A stretch of DNA of 18,145 nt from an uncultured Oscillospiraceae bacterium (GTDB taxonomy: Bacteria; Bacillota; Clostridia; Oscillospirales; Oscillospiraceae), in the NCBI GenBank assembly GCA_934591725.1, contig CAKTPR010000042.1, positions 1-18,145 on the forward strand, in the 5' to 3' direction. Shown piece by piece: positions 7,721 through 16,339 of this stretch (the first letter of the stretch is position 1; each line of letters starts with the position of its first letter). Under the pieces are notes generated by a model. It saw only the letters and a program-made list of their open reading frames with translations, searched no databases and was not told the DNA's origin. Position numbers and translations under genes: made by a program.

Positions 7721-9067
7721 GTGGTAAATGATTATTTGATAGAGAAAAAGCCGATAAAGGCGCTGCTGCTTTTCGCGCTGCCCATGATAATCGGCAACTT
7801 CTTTCAGAAAACATACATAATGGCGGACTCCGCCATCGTCGGACGCTTCGTGAGCGAGGGCGCGCTTGCCGCGATAGGCGCTTGCGACGCTCTGACGAAT
7901 ATATTTATCTGCGTCGCGATCGGCGGCGGTATAGGCGCGTCGGTCATCGTCAGCCGTGACTTCGGCTCGAAGGAATATATCAAGATGCGCGAGGCCGTGA
8001 ACACGGCGCTGCTCGCGTTTCTCGGCGTGAGTATACTGCTCGGCACGGTCGGTCTGCTTCTGAGCCGCAGCATCATGGCCGCGCTCCATACGCCTGAGAA
8101 CGTGCTCGACATGGCGGATGAATACCTGAGGATATATTTCACAGGCCTGCCGTTTCTGTTCATGTATAACGTCATTTCCTCGATGTTCAACGCGCTGGGA
8201 AAGTCGCGCATCCCGCTCGGCTTTCTGATCTTCTCCTCGGTGTTCAACGTCTGGCTCGACCTGCTGCTGGTGCGGCGCTATAACATGGGTATCGCGGGCG
8301 TGGCATGGGCGACGCTTATCGCGCAGGGGATATCGGCGGCGCTGTCATTTGTCGTTCTGGTCGCGGAAATGAAGAAGTTCGGCAAAGAGAAGGTGCGGTT
8401 GTTCGACCCGGCGGGCTTTTCGGCAATGACGAATATCGCTCTGCCGTCCATATTGCAGCAGTCGACAGTGTCGATAGGAATGATGCTGGTACAGTCGGTC
8501 GTCAACAGCTTTGGCTCCGAGGCGCTGGCGGGCTTCTCGGCGGCGATGAGGATAGAGGGGATATGCTGCGTTCCGCTGGCGGGCGTTGCCAACGCGATGA
8601 GCTCATATACCGCGCAGAATATCGGGGCGGAAAAGCTCGAACGCGTGAAGGAGGGCTACCGCGCGGCAAACCTCTTCATCGCCGTGTGCGCGGTCATAAC
8701 TGCGGCGATAACGGAAATGTTCACGACGGAGATAATTTCAATGTTCCTCGGCGAGGACGGCACAGCGACGGCGCTCGGCACGGGCTGCGGGTACCTGTCC
8801 TTCATAGGCTGGATGTACGGTGTGCTCGGAGCAAAGCTCGTGGTCGACGGACTCCTGCGCGGTGCTGGCGACACGAGGATGTTCACGATAGCAAACCTTG
8901 TGAACCTGTTCATCCGCGTCTTCGTCGCAAATGCGTTTGCCCCGCGCTTCGGGATAGCGCTGGTATGGTACGCGGTACCGGCAGGTTGGTTTGCAAACTG
9001 GCTGATCTCCTACATCCAGTACCGACGTGGAAAATGGCGGAGCATATACGTAAAGCACGCGGAATGA
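7721..9067 (+). CDS. MATE-family efflux transporter
   Basis: Cation- (Na+ or H+) coupled antiporter that exports drugs or other organic cations; an integral membrane protein of 448 aa, the usual size for the family. The start chosen is GTG 7721, with GGGGGAG at 7707-7713. The in-frame ATG at 7640 lies inside the promoter spacer and cannot be on this transcript. Two MatE repeats are visible: one starts near residue 12 (PIKALLLFALPMIIGNFFQ), the other near 230 (ALPSILQQSTVSIGMMLVQ). Each has about six helices, with conserved stretches such as ADSAIVGRF and DGLLRGAGDTR. The last residues are basic and cytosolic. It has its own promoter and is followed by the promoter of mfd, so it is likely monocistronic. 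The substrate is not inferable. Confidence 0.95.
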   Translation: MVNDYLIEKKPIKALLLFALPMIIGNFFQKTYIMADSAIVGRFVSEGALAAIGACDALTNIFICVAIGGGIGASVIVSRDFGSKEYIKMREAVNTALLAFLGVSILLGTVGLLLSRSIMAALHTPENVLDMADEYLRIYFTGLPFLFMYNVISSMFNALGKSRIPLGFLIFSSVFNVWLDLLLVRRYNMGIAGVAWATLIAQGISAALSFVVLVAEMKKFGKEKVRLFDPAGFSAMTNIALPSILQQSTVSIGMMLVQSVVNSFGSEALAGFSAAMRIEGICCVPLAGVANAMSSYTAQNIGAEKLERVKEGYRAANLFIAVCAVITAAITEMFTTEIISMFLGEDGTATALGTGCGYLSFIGWMYGVLGAKLVVDGLLRGAGDTRMFTIANLVNLFIRVFVANAFAPRFGIALVWYAVPAGWFANWLISYIQYRRGKWRSIYVKHAE

Positions 9068-9079
9068 CAGCAATTCCAA

Positions 9080-9101
9080 AATGTTAACTTAGTTTAACAT
9101 T
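9080..9101. promoter_or_regulatory. Palindrome AATGTTAA-N6-TTAACATT upstream of mfd
   Basis: A perfect 8-bp inverted repeat (9080-9087 and 9094-9101) with a 6-bp spacer, 12 bp after the MATE stop and 12 bp before the mfd -35. No T-run follows, so termination is unlikely. The 22-bp symmetric layout looks like an operator for a dimeric regulator. It does not match the GAAC-N4-GTTC type SOS box of Gram-positive LexA. The factor is unknown. Confidence 0.45.
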
Positions 9102-9113
9102 CCCGCTTTCCCG

Positions 9114-9142
9114 TTGAATTTACAGCGCCGGAATGCTATAAT
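9114..9142 (+). promoter_or_regulatory. Sigma-A promoter of mfd, placed only 9 bp before the ATG
   Basis: -35 TTGAAT (9114-9119), 17-bp spacer, perfect -10 TATAAT (9137-9142) with an extended TGC (9134-9136). The expected start at G9149 or A9150 leaves only 2-3 nt before ATG 9152. Confidence 0.75.
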
Positions 9143-9151
9143 ACCGGCGAT

Positions 9152-12100
9152 ATGGATATTCTTATAAACCAAATACTTGAACACAAGGAAGCCGCCGCCC
9201 TCCCCTCGCTGCTGGAGAGCGGAGGGCTTCCTGCGCTAGTTTCCGGGCTTTCGCCGGTACACAGGGCAAATCTCGCCGCAGCGCTTTACAACAAGCTCGA
9301 CCGCCCGCTCTTTGTCCTTTGCCAGGACGATACGGCGGCCGAGAGCTTCGCGCGCGACCTGCATGCGATGCTCGGCATAGAGGCCGACACGCTCCTGATG
9401 CGCGAGTTTATATTCTACCCCGCCGAGGCCGCGTCGCGGCAGGCGGAGCAGCGGAGGATATCGACGCTCTATAAGCTCGCCAAGGGCGAGAGCCGCGTGT
9501 GCGCCGCATCCGTCTCGGGCTTTGTGCAGAGGACGCTGCCGCCGTCGGCGCTGCTTAAGGCCGCATTTGAAATAAAGGACGGCGGCACGTACCCGCCCGA
9601 CGAGGTGGAGACGGCGCTCATAAGCTGCGGCTATTCGCGCACTGAGCAGGTCGAAGGCCCCGGCCAGTACGCGCGGCGCGGCGGCATCCTCGATTTCTTC
9701 TCGCCGCACGATACGGAGCCTGTGCGTATAGAGTTCTGGGGCGATGATATCGACTCGATGGCGCACTTCGAGATATCGAGCCAGCGCCGCACGGAGCACA
9801 TGGACGAGTGCGTGATACTCCCGGCGACGGAGGCGCTGCCATCTCTTGCCGAGGGCGGCATACCGGCGCTGTGTGGGGAGATAGAAAAATTTGCGCTGAA
9901 CTACTCCAAGCGCCGCAGCAGCGAGACGGCTTCGACCCTCGCGGCGAATATGCGTGCGGACGCGGAAAGGCTCAGCCAGGGCATACTGATATCGGACGCG
10001 GACAGATACCTGCCGATGATATACCCGATGGCCTGCGCGGCGGATTATATCCCGCCCGACGCTTTCGTGTTCCTCGACCAGCCGAACCACTGCGCCGAAA
10101 AGCTGCGCGACTATGAAAAGCAGCTCGGCGCGGACATCGCGGAGCTTCAGCGCCGCGGACTTATCGCCGCAGGAGCGGACAGCTTCAGGCTCGGAACGGA
10201 TAAGTTTTTCAAGACCCTGCCTGAATGGCCGGTATACATGGCCGACTCCTTCACGACAGGCCGCTGCCCCGTCGCGCCGAAAACGCTCACGAGCATCTCG
10301 GCAAAGCAGCTGCCGTCCTATGGCGGCAACGCGCAGGCCGCGGCGGACGACGTTGAGGCGTACTTAAAGCAGGAGTACCGGGTCGTCGTCCTCGCAGGCG
10401 ACGAGCGCCGCGCGAAGGTATTGCAGGAGCTGTTCGGAAAGAAAGACATACCCGCGCTCATATATACGGAGCTTAAAAAGCTGCCGGAGCCGGGGCACTG
10501 CTCGATCGCGATAGGCGCGATATCCGCGGGCATAGAGTACCCGGCGCTGCGGCTCACGATACTTACGGATTCGCAGCTGCTGCGCGGCCACGGCCGCAAG
10601 GCGGGCACGGTAAAGAAGCTGCCGCCGAACCGTCAGCGCGTCAATTCCTGCGCCGACCTCTCGATAGGCGACTATGTCGTCCATGAAAACCACGGTATCG
10701 GCAGGTTCGCCGGTATCATAAAGATGCAGGTGGACGGCTTTGAAAAGGACTATATAAAAATAAACTATGCGGGGACAGACACGCTGTATGTCCCCGCAAC
10801 GCAGCTCGACCTTGTGTCAAAGTACACGGGCGGCGGCGAGGAGAAGCCCGTCAAGCTCTCGAAGATGGGCGGCAGCGATTGGGTCAAGACCCGCAGCCGC
10901 GCAAAGAGCGCCGCGAAGGACATGGCGAAGAAGCTCATCGCCCTTTATGCCGAGCGCCAGCGCCTGCCGGGACATGCCTTTGCGCCGGACAGCGAGTGGC
11001 AGCGCGAGTTCGAGGAGAACTTCGGCTACACGGAGACGGACGATCAGCTGCGCTGCACGGCGGAGATAAAGGGGGACATGGAGTCCTCCGTGCCGATGGA
11101 CAGACTGCTGTGCGGGGACGTCGGCTTCGGCAAGACCGAGGTCGCCATGCGCGCGGTGATGAAATGTGTGCTCGACGGCAAACAGGCGGCGATACTCGTG
11201 CCGACGACCGTGCTTGCCCAGCAGCATTATCAGACGGCGCTGCAAAGGTTCTTCGGCTTTCCGGTGAATATCGGCGTACTGAGCCGCTTCCAGACCGGTG
11301 CGCAGACGACGAGGCTGCTCGCAGACCTCGCTTCGGGAAAGTGCGACCTTGTCATCGGCACGCACAAGCTCCTGCGCAAGGACGTGAAGTTCAAGGATCT
11401 CGGCCTGCTCGTTGTGGACGAGGAGCAGCGCTTCGGTGTGACGCACAAGGAGCACATCAAGGAGATGAGCCGCGGGGTCGATGTGCTGACGCTCTCCGCG
11501 ACGCCGATACCGCGCACGCTGAACATGGCAATGAGCGGCATACGCGATATGTCCACCATCGAGGAGCCGCCTGAGGACAGGCTCCCGGTGCAGACCTTTG
11601 TCATGGAGCACGACTGGGGCGTCATCGCCGACGCGATACGCCGCGAGATACAGCGCGGCGGGCAGGTCTATTACCTGCACAACCGCGTTGAGGATATCGA
11701 GCGCACGACGAAAAGGCTGCATGAGCTGCTCGACGATGTGACTATCGCCGTCGCCCACGGGCAGATGGATAAGGCTATGCTCTCGAACGTGATGGAGCGC
11801 GTAGTCTCCGGTGAGGTGCAGGTGCTCGTCTGCACGACAATCATCGAGACGGGCATAGATATCCCGAACGTGAACACGCTTATAATTGAGGACGCAGACA
11901 AGCTCGGCCTTGCCCAGCTTCACCAGATCCGCGGCCGTGTTGGCCGCTCGACCCGCAGCGCCTCGGCCTATCTGACCTTCCGGCGCGACAAGGTACTCAC
12001 GGAGGTCGCGGAGAAGCGCCTCAACGCAATACGCGATTTTGCGCAGTTCGGCTCCGGTATCAAGATCGCCATGCGCGACCTTGAGATACGCGGCGCGGGA

Positions 12101-12667
12101 AATCTCCTCGGCGCGGAGCAGTCGGGGCACATGATAGACGTCGGTTACGATATGTACATGAAGCTTCTGAGCGAAGCGGTGCTCGAAGCGCGCGGCATCG
12201 AGGTGCCGGCGCGCGCGGAGTGCTCCGCTGACCTCGCCGTCGCGGCGAACATACCGGACAGGTATATCTCCTCACCGGAGCAGCGCATGGATATCTACCG
12301 GCGCATAGCGCTCATCCGCACCGAAGAGGAGGCGGACGACCTGACCGACGAGCTCATCGACCGCTTCGGCGAGACGCCGCCGGGCGTCAATGCACTTATC
12401 CACGTGGCGCTGCTGCGCGGCGAGGCGGGACGCGCCGGGATAACCGACATCTCCCAGAAGCAGGGGACGCTGCGCTTTACCTTGAGCGACTTTGACATGG
12501 AGAAGGTATCGGCGCTTTACGCAAGGGAGGAGTACAAGAACCGCCTGCGCGTGGAGGCCGGGTCGAAGCCCTGCATTAGTCTGAAGATAAAGAACAAGAA
12601 CCGCGTTATCGACGAAGCGCGCAGCTTCGCCGCCGATTGGGCGGCCACCGCCGAACAAAGCACTTGA
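9152..12667 (+). CDS. mfd: Transcription-repair coupling factor Mfd
   Basis: ATP-dependent DNA translocase that pushes or removes stalled RNA polymerase and recruits UvrA to the lesion. The 1171-aa full length is normal. The N-terminal UvrB-like module spans about 1-350. The RNA-polymerase interacting (CarD-like) domain starts near residue 504 (LSIGDYVVHENHGIGRF). The RecG-like helicase core has Walker A GDVGFGKTE (655-663, Lys661), DEEQ (756-759), the LSATPIPRTL motif, and QIRGRVGR in the second RecA lobe. The C-terminal UvrA-masking TRCF domain spans about 1020-1130. No lesion or frameshift is seen. ATG 9152 fits the family N-terminus (MDILINQILEH) but has no Shine-Dalgarno sequence, and the promoter is immediately adjacent. 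Confidence 0.98.
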   Translation: MDILINQILEHKEAAALPSLLESGGLPALVSGLSPVHRANLAAALYNKLDRPLFVLCQDDTAAESFARDLHAMLGIEADTLLMREFIFYPAEAASRQAEQRRISTLYKLAKGESRVCAASVSGFVQRTLPPSALLKAAFEIKDGGTYPPDEVETALISCGYSRTEQVEGPGQYARRGGILDFFSPHDTEPVRIEFWGDDIDSMAHFEISSQRRTEHMDECVILPATEALPSLAEGGIPALCGEIEKFALNYSKRRSSETASTLAANMRADAERLSQGILISDADRYLPMIYPMACAADYIPPDAFVFLDQPNHCAEKLRDYEKQLGADIAELQRRGLIAAGADSFRLGTDKFFKTLPEWPVYMADSFTTGRCPVAPKTLTSISAKQLPSYGGNAQAAADDVEAYLKQEYRVVVLAGDERRAKVLQELFGKKDIPALIYTELKKLPEPGHCSIAIGAISAGIEYPALRLTILTDSQLLRGHGRKAGTVKKLPPNRQRVNSCADLSIGDYVVHENHGIGRFAGIIKMQVDGFEKDYIKINYAGTDTLYVPATQLDLVSKYTGGGEEKPVKLSKMGGSDWVKTRSRAKSAAKDMAKKLIALYAERQRLPGHAFAPDSEWQREFEENFGYTETDDQLRCTAEIKGDMESSVPMDRLLCGDVGFGKTEVAMRAVMKCVLDGKQAAILVPTTVLAQQHYQTALQRFFGFPVNIGVLSRFQTGAQTTRLLADLASGKCDLVIGTHKLLRKDVKFKDLGLLVVDEEQRFGVTHKEHIKEMSRGVDVLTLSATPIPRTLNMAMSGIRDMSTIEEPPEDRLPVQTFVMEHDWGVIADAIRREIQRGGQVYYLHNRVEDIERTTKRLHELLDDVTIAVAHGQMDKAMLSNVMERVVSGEVQVLVCTTIIETGIDIPNVNTLIIEDADKLGLAQLHQIRGRVGRSTRSASAYLTFRRDKVLTEVAEKRLNAIRDFAQFGSGIKIAMRDLEIRGAGNLLGAEQSGHMIDVGYDMYMKLLSEAVLEARGIEVPARAECSADLAVAANIPDRYISSPEQRMDIYRRIALIRTEEEADDLTDELIDRFGETPPGVNALIHVALLRGEAGRAGITDISQKQGTLRFTLSDFDMEKVSALYAREEYKNRLRVEAGSKPCISLKIKNKNRVIDEARSFAADWAATAEQST

Positions 12668-12691
12668 CAAAACACGGGGCAGGTTTATTAT
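12664..12691 (+). promoter_or_regulatory. Sigma-A promoter of the peptidyl-prolyl isomerase gene
   Basis: Perfect -35 TTGACA (12664-12669), which includes the mfd stop codon, a 16-bp spacer and -10 TATTAT (12686-12691). The predicted start near 12698 leaves a 32-nt leader with the SD GGAGA (12720-12724). Confidence 0.8.
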
Positions 12692-12729
12692 TAGAACAGC
12701 ACCGAAATAATAACGATACGGAGAATAAT

Positions 12730-13926
12730 ATGAAAAAACTGATAGCACTGATAATTGTAGTGTGCCTGGCCTTCTCGTTTGCGGCCGGCTGCGGCAGCGT
12801 TGACAGCACTGACGAGGGATCACCCGCCGAGGCAACAGAGACCCCCGCGCAGGAGACCGCCGCGGCTGTTGAGACCCCGGCGCTTGACTATGACGCGCTG
12901 CGCGCTCTCCATGCCGACGATGAGGTCGTCGCCACGGTGAATGGCCGCGAGATCACATGGGGCGAGTATTACGGCTGGCTCTACATGAACGCGAGACAGA
13001 TAGAGAACTATTTCACCCAGATGGCAATGTACTACGGCATGAGCGCAAATTGGAGCGACAGCATGGATGATTCGGGCACGACCTTTGCGCAGTACGCTGT
13101 GCAGAGCGCGGAAAACACGCTCAGGCAGTTTGCCGCGATAGACGCATTCACGGATAAAAACGGGATAAAGCTTGACGGGACGGCGCTGGCGGAGCGGCTT
13201 GCTGAGCAGAAGAAGTCCGACACTGCGAGCATCTGCGGCGAGGACGGAACTGAGGAGGATCTTGTCGAGAAGCTCAGCGAGATGAACCTGACGATGGATG
13301 CCTACGAGCTTATGACGCTCTCAAACATCAAGTATCAGGAGAACTTCAAGGCGCTCTATGGCGAGGACTCCGAGCTTGTTTCCGATGAGGATGCGCTCAG
13401 CTACCTCAAGGAAAACGGCTACATGTCCGCAAACCACATCCTCATCATGACGAAGGATCCGTCCACCGGCGAGGAACTGAGCGATTCGGACAAGGCGGAC
13501 AAGAAGGCCAAGGCCGATGAGATATACAAGGAGCTTGCCGCGATAACCGACCAGAGCGAGCTTATGAAGCGCTTTGCCGAACTCAAGGAGGAATACTGCG
13601 AGGACACCGGCAAGACCACCTTCCCCGACGGCTACACCTTCACTGAGGGAAAAATGGTGCCGGAGTTTGAGAACGCAGTAAAGGCGCTGGGCGATTACGA
13701 GGTTTCGGAGCCGGTGCAGTCCGACTACGGCTACCATATCATTCTCCGGCTGCCGGATGATCCTGACAGCGTTATCGACTATACCTCCCAGAACACCCCG
13801 ATGACCGCGAGAAAGTACTGGGCGAACGCCGATTACGCGGAGCGCATGGAGACTGTCCTCGGCGAGACGAAGCTTGAGTACGTCCCCGGCTTTGCGCAGG
13901 TGGAGCTTGCAGACTTCATAAAGTAA
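12730..13926 (+). CDS. Peptidyl-prolyl cis-trans isomerase lipoprotein (parvulin, PrsA/SurA-like)
   Basis: Surface-anchored foldase that helps secreted proteins fold after translocation. The start is ATG 12730 with GGAGA five bases upstream; the frame extends left into mfd, but that part is not used. It is 398 aa. A lipoprotein signal peptide ends in the lipobox FAAGC with Cys21 as the lipidation site, followed by a Thr/Glu/Ala/Pro-rich tether (about 22-57). A SurA_N-like helical region begins with VVATVNGREITWGEYY. The parvulin PPIC domain spans about 233-342, from SANHILIM through FPDGYTFTEGKMVPEFENA to SDYGYHIILRL. About 55 C-terminal residues follow. It has its own promoter. In my recollection mfd followed by a PPIC lipoprotein is a recurrent clostridial neighbourhood. 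Confidence 0.93.
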   Translation: MKKLIALIIVVCLAFSFAAGCGSVDSTDEGSPAEATETPAQETAAAVETPALDYDALRALHADDEVVATVNGREITWGEYYGWLYMNARQIENYFTQMAMYYGMSANWSDSMDDSGTTFAQYAVQSAENTLRQFAAIDAFTDKNGIKLDGTALAERLAEQKKSDTASICGEDGTEEDLVEKLSEMNLTMDAYELMTLSNIKYQENFKALYGEDSELVSDEDALSYLKENGYMSANHILIMTKDPSTGEELSDSDKADKKAKADEIYKELAAITDQSELMKRFAELKEEYCEDTGKTTFPDGYTFTEGKMVPEFENAVKALGDYEVSEPVQSDYGYHIILRLPDDPDSVIDYTSQNTPMTARKYWANADYAERMETVLGETKLEYVPGFAQVELADFIK

Positions 13927-13951
13927 AAAACACCTACCTATATATAATAAT

Positions 13952-13986
13952 GCACCGCCTGAGAGCTTCGCGCTTTCAGGCGGTGC
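13952..13986. terminator. Shared hairpin between the convergent isomerase and ger operon ends
   Basis: GCACCGCCTGAGAGC (13952-13966) pairs with GCTTTCAGGCGGTGC (13972-13986): 15 bp with one wobble and a 5-nt loop. On the minus strand it is followed by ATTATTATATATA, on the plus strand by TGCTTATAT. The T content is imperfect on both sides, but the position between two convergent genes fits a bidirectional terminator. Confidence 0.7.
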
Positions 13987-13989
13987 TGC

Positions 13990-15120
13990 TTATATGCTCT
14001 TTCTCATGCGGCCTGCGGCGTACACGAGCGGGAGGAGCACAAAGAAGATGGCAAAGCTTACATAGGGGACGATCGTCGCCGACCAGAAATCGAGCGAGGC
14101 GGGAGTCGGCGCGATGAACAGAGACGCTGCGACGCACACGGCGCAGCAGAGCCAGATCACCCAGCGCCCGCCGGAGAAGTCGGTCAGACGCTCGCCGTTA
14201 TATGACGGGTCTCTCCCGAAGATGAGCCGCAGACAGTACTGCGCGGAGAAGAGTACGGCGGAGACGAGCAGAAAATCCGGAAATATCCAGAGCATCACGA
14301 CGAGGGCTTCGACACGCTCCACGGTCTTGAAGAACACGAGGTTGCGCACCAGCGCGAAGAAGGGCTTCGTCAGGCGCACGCACAGCTCCGCGCCGAAGGA
14401 GCCGACGATTATCACGCTGAGCATCGTCAGCAGCAGGCAGGAGCCGACGAGCCAGCGCGAAAACGCGCCGAATCGCCCGGCGCTGCCGTCGGTGCAGCCG
14501 CCCTCAAGCATACATATATAAAATACGGCGCTCGTGACAACGTCGACAGCGATGACCGAGCCGCGCATGACGGGCATAACGTCATGCACCGTGACCGGCA
14601 GGAGGTCGGAGAAATCGAGCGAGAACAGCGAGAAGAACGCCACCAGAAACAAAACGCCCATAAGTACGGGCTTCACGATGCGCGCGAAGCGCACCATCGT
14701 GCGAGGCTTTTTCAGCACCGCGGCAAGCGCGATGAGCCCCATCGTGACCGAAAACGCGGCGGGGCCGCTGCTGGGGTAGATGGTGACGATGAATCTGTCA
14801 GCACCGGAGCGCAGCACAAAGCCGCCGTATATCAGAAACCACAGGCTCAGCACGGCGAGGGTGATCTTTCCGGCGATGGGGCCGAGCGTGTGAAGGATGA
14901 GCTCGGGCAGCCCTTCGCCGCTTTGCCGATGGGACATGAAGCCGCTCATGAAATACAGCCACGCGAGAAGGAGCGGGACGGCGGCCGCCGCGCACAGCCA
15001 GCTTGCGCGCCCGGCCATGATGACGCTCTGCGACGGGAAAAGACGCAGGGCGGGCGAGAGCATGATGACCGTGCCGAGGGCGAGCTGCTGCCGCCGGTTG
15101 AATCTGTTGTCGGAGTTCAT
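13990..15120 (-). CDS. gerKB: Spore germination receptor permease subunit (GerAB/GerKB family)
   Basis: Subunit B of the nutrient germinant receptor in the spore inner membrane; it belongs to the APC transporter superfamily and is thought to bind the germinant. 376 aa with about ten hydrophobic helices along the whole length. Family signatures include the N-terminal RFNRRQQLALGTVIML start and the late NLVFFKTVERVEALVVMLW block followed by FPDFLLVS. The ATG at 15120 is preceded by GGAGGG at a six-base distance. It lies 13 bp after gerKC and is the last gene of the operon. The order A-C-B is that of the Bacillus subtilis gerK operon, which is why the gerK symbol is used; orthology to a particular receptor is not established. 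Confidence 0.9.
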   Translation of the reverse strand: MNSDNRFNRRQQLALGTVIMLSPALRLFPSQSVIMAGRASWLCAAAAVPLLLAWLYFMSGFMSHRQSGEGLPELILHTLGPIAGKITLAVLSLWFLIYGGFVLRSGADRFIVTIYPSSGPAAFSVTMGLIALAAVLKKPRTMVRFARIVKPVLMGVLFLVAFFSLFSLDFSDLLPVTVHDVMPVMRGSVIAVDVVTSAVFYICMLEGGCTDGSAGRFGAFSRWLVGSCLLLTMLSVIIVGSFGAELCVRLTKPFFALVRNLVFFKTVERVEALVVMLWIFPDFLLVSAVLFSAQYCLRLIFGRDPSYNGERLTDFSGGRWVIWLCCAVCVAASLFIAPTPASLDFWSATIVPYVSFAIFFVLLPLVYAAGRMRKSI

Positions 15121-15133
15121 ATCAGTCCCTCCA

Positions 15134-16339
15134 TTAAAAATCCCTCACGTCGTTGGTGTGCGTGAGCTGTCCGCTTACGCTGATCTGAAGCTCGAGAGAG
15201 GGGAGAAGGTCGGGGAAGCTCTGCGGCAGCATGCGGAAGGCCGATGGATCGTCGCGCTCGACCGTCTGGGCGAGACAGAGAAAATCCGAGCGCAGCTCGC
15301 GCGAGGTGAGCATGACGCGGCTCACGTAGTCGGATATCAGAGCTTCGAGCTGCGCCGTGATGTGATCGGTGTATTCCGCACTGCGCGTGTCGGAGCTGCC
15401 GCTGACCTCGACGATCGAGGCGCGCACGTCGACAGCGATGTTCAGCCCGGTCAGCTCGCCCGTGCCGGACCAGACGGGAGTAACTTCGCTGCTGCCTGAA
15501 TCTATTTCAAGCACGACGAGGGAGCCGTGCCTGTCACGCACGGTGACGTTCGTGAGCCCGACCTTGTTTGTGAGAAAGCCGACTGCGATAGCCTCGTCGC
15601 GGTCGAGAAACTTGCAGAGCTTACCGTCGCGGATGACCGCGTAGCCGTAGACGACGGCTGTCAGCTTGCTGCCGCCTTCATCCTGCGCGGCGGAACCTTC
15701 GTCTTCTGAGGAGGACGGACTGTCGCCGGCCGGTGCGCCGCTGTCGCTTTCGAGCGGCTCGGCCAGCTCCACCGCACATATCAGGGAGCTGCCGCAGCGG
15801 TCGAGATTGCGCACCGTCTCGGCCGCGGTATAGAGACTGCTGTTGCCGAGGCGGCCGACGCTCATCTCAACGGAGTCCATGATCTCGACAATGCCGCGGC
15901 TCCCGTCGCCGACCTTGAGCACCGCGTCCTGCGCCGTGCTGCCCTTGACAACGAAGAGCGGGATATCAAGGCGCATTATCGGAGAGCGGCAGATATAGGA
16001 CAGATAGTCGTCTATTCCGCTCTCGGCGGCTTTTTCGCCGATGAGCACATGGCTGATGTGGGAACAGAAAAGAATATCCTCAAAGGAATAGTTATAGATA
16101 TGCTCAATCGCCGTGGTTATCGAGTCGCCGGTACCGTAGAGCCGCTTGGGCACGTCGCCGGTGCTCTCGTCCGACGCAGAGCACAGCGACAGCAGCACGC
16201 CCCCGCCCTGCTTATCAAGCCCCATGTCCTGAATGACGAGCAGCTGCTCTATCTCTTTGAAGTTTGAATAGACGCTTGTGCAGCCCGTTAGCGTGAATAC
16301 GGACGCAAGCGCAAGGATAACGCAGATCGCTTTTTTCAT
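15134..16339 (-). CDS. gerKC: Spore germination receptor lipoprotein (Ger(x)C family)
   Basis: Subunit C of the germinant receptor, a lipoprotein on the outer face of the spore inner membrane. 401 aa; signal peptide MKKAICVILALASVFTLTGC with lipobox LTGC and lipidated Cys20. The N-terminal domain has the family pattern (EIEQLLVIQDMGLDK), then IYNYSFEDILFCSHISHVLIGE and a repeated beta/alpha C-terminal domain. Residues about 194-226 form a Ser/Asp/Glu/Gly-rich low-complexity insert that is not expected in this family. ATG 16339 overlaps the gerKA stop as ATGA, with an AAAGGCGG SD, so the two are translationally coupled. gerKB follows after 13 bp. Confidence 0.92.
   Translation of the reverse strand: MKKAICVILALASVFTLTGCTSVYSNFKEIEQLLVIQDMGLDKQGGGVLLSLCSASDESTGDVPKRLYGTGDSITTAIEHIYNYSFEDILFCSHISHVLIGEKAAESGIDDYLSYICRSPIMRLDIPLFVVKGSTAQDAVLKVGDGSRGIVEIMDSVEMSVGRLGNSSLYTAAETVRNLDRCGSSLICAVELAEPLESDSGAPAGDSPSSSEDEGSAAQDEGGSKLTAVVYGYAVIRDGKLCKFLDRDEAIAVGFLTNKVGLTNVTVRDRHGSLVVLEIDSGSSEVTPVWSGTGELTGLNIAVDVRASIVEVSGSSDTRSAEYTDHITAQLEALISDYVSRVMLTSRELRSDFLCLAQTVERDDPSAFRMLPQSFPDLLPSLELQISVSGQLTHTNDVRDF

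Noticed and set aside
9080..9101. Intrinsic terminator of the MATE gene
   Set aside because: The stem is AT-rich and no T-run follows, so it is listed as an operator-like palindrome.
12637..12729. Longer N-terminus for the isomerase lipoprotein
   Set aside because: It would place residues before the lipoprotein signal peptide and lies across the promoter; ATG 12730 has an SD.
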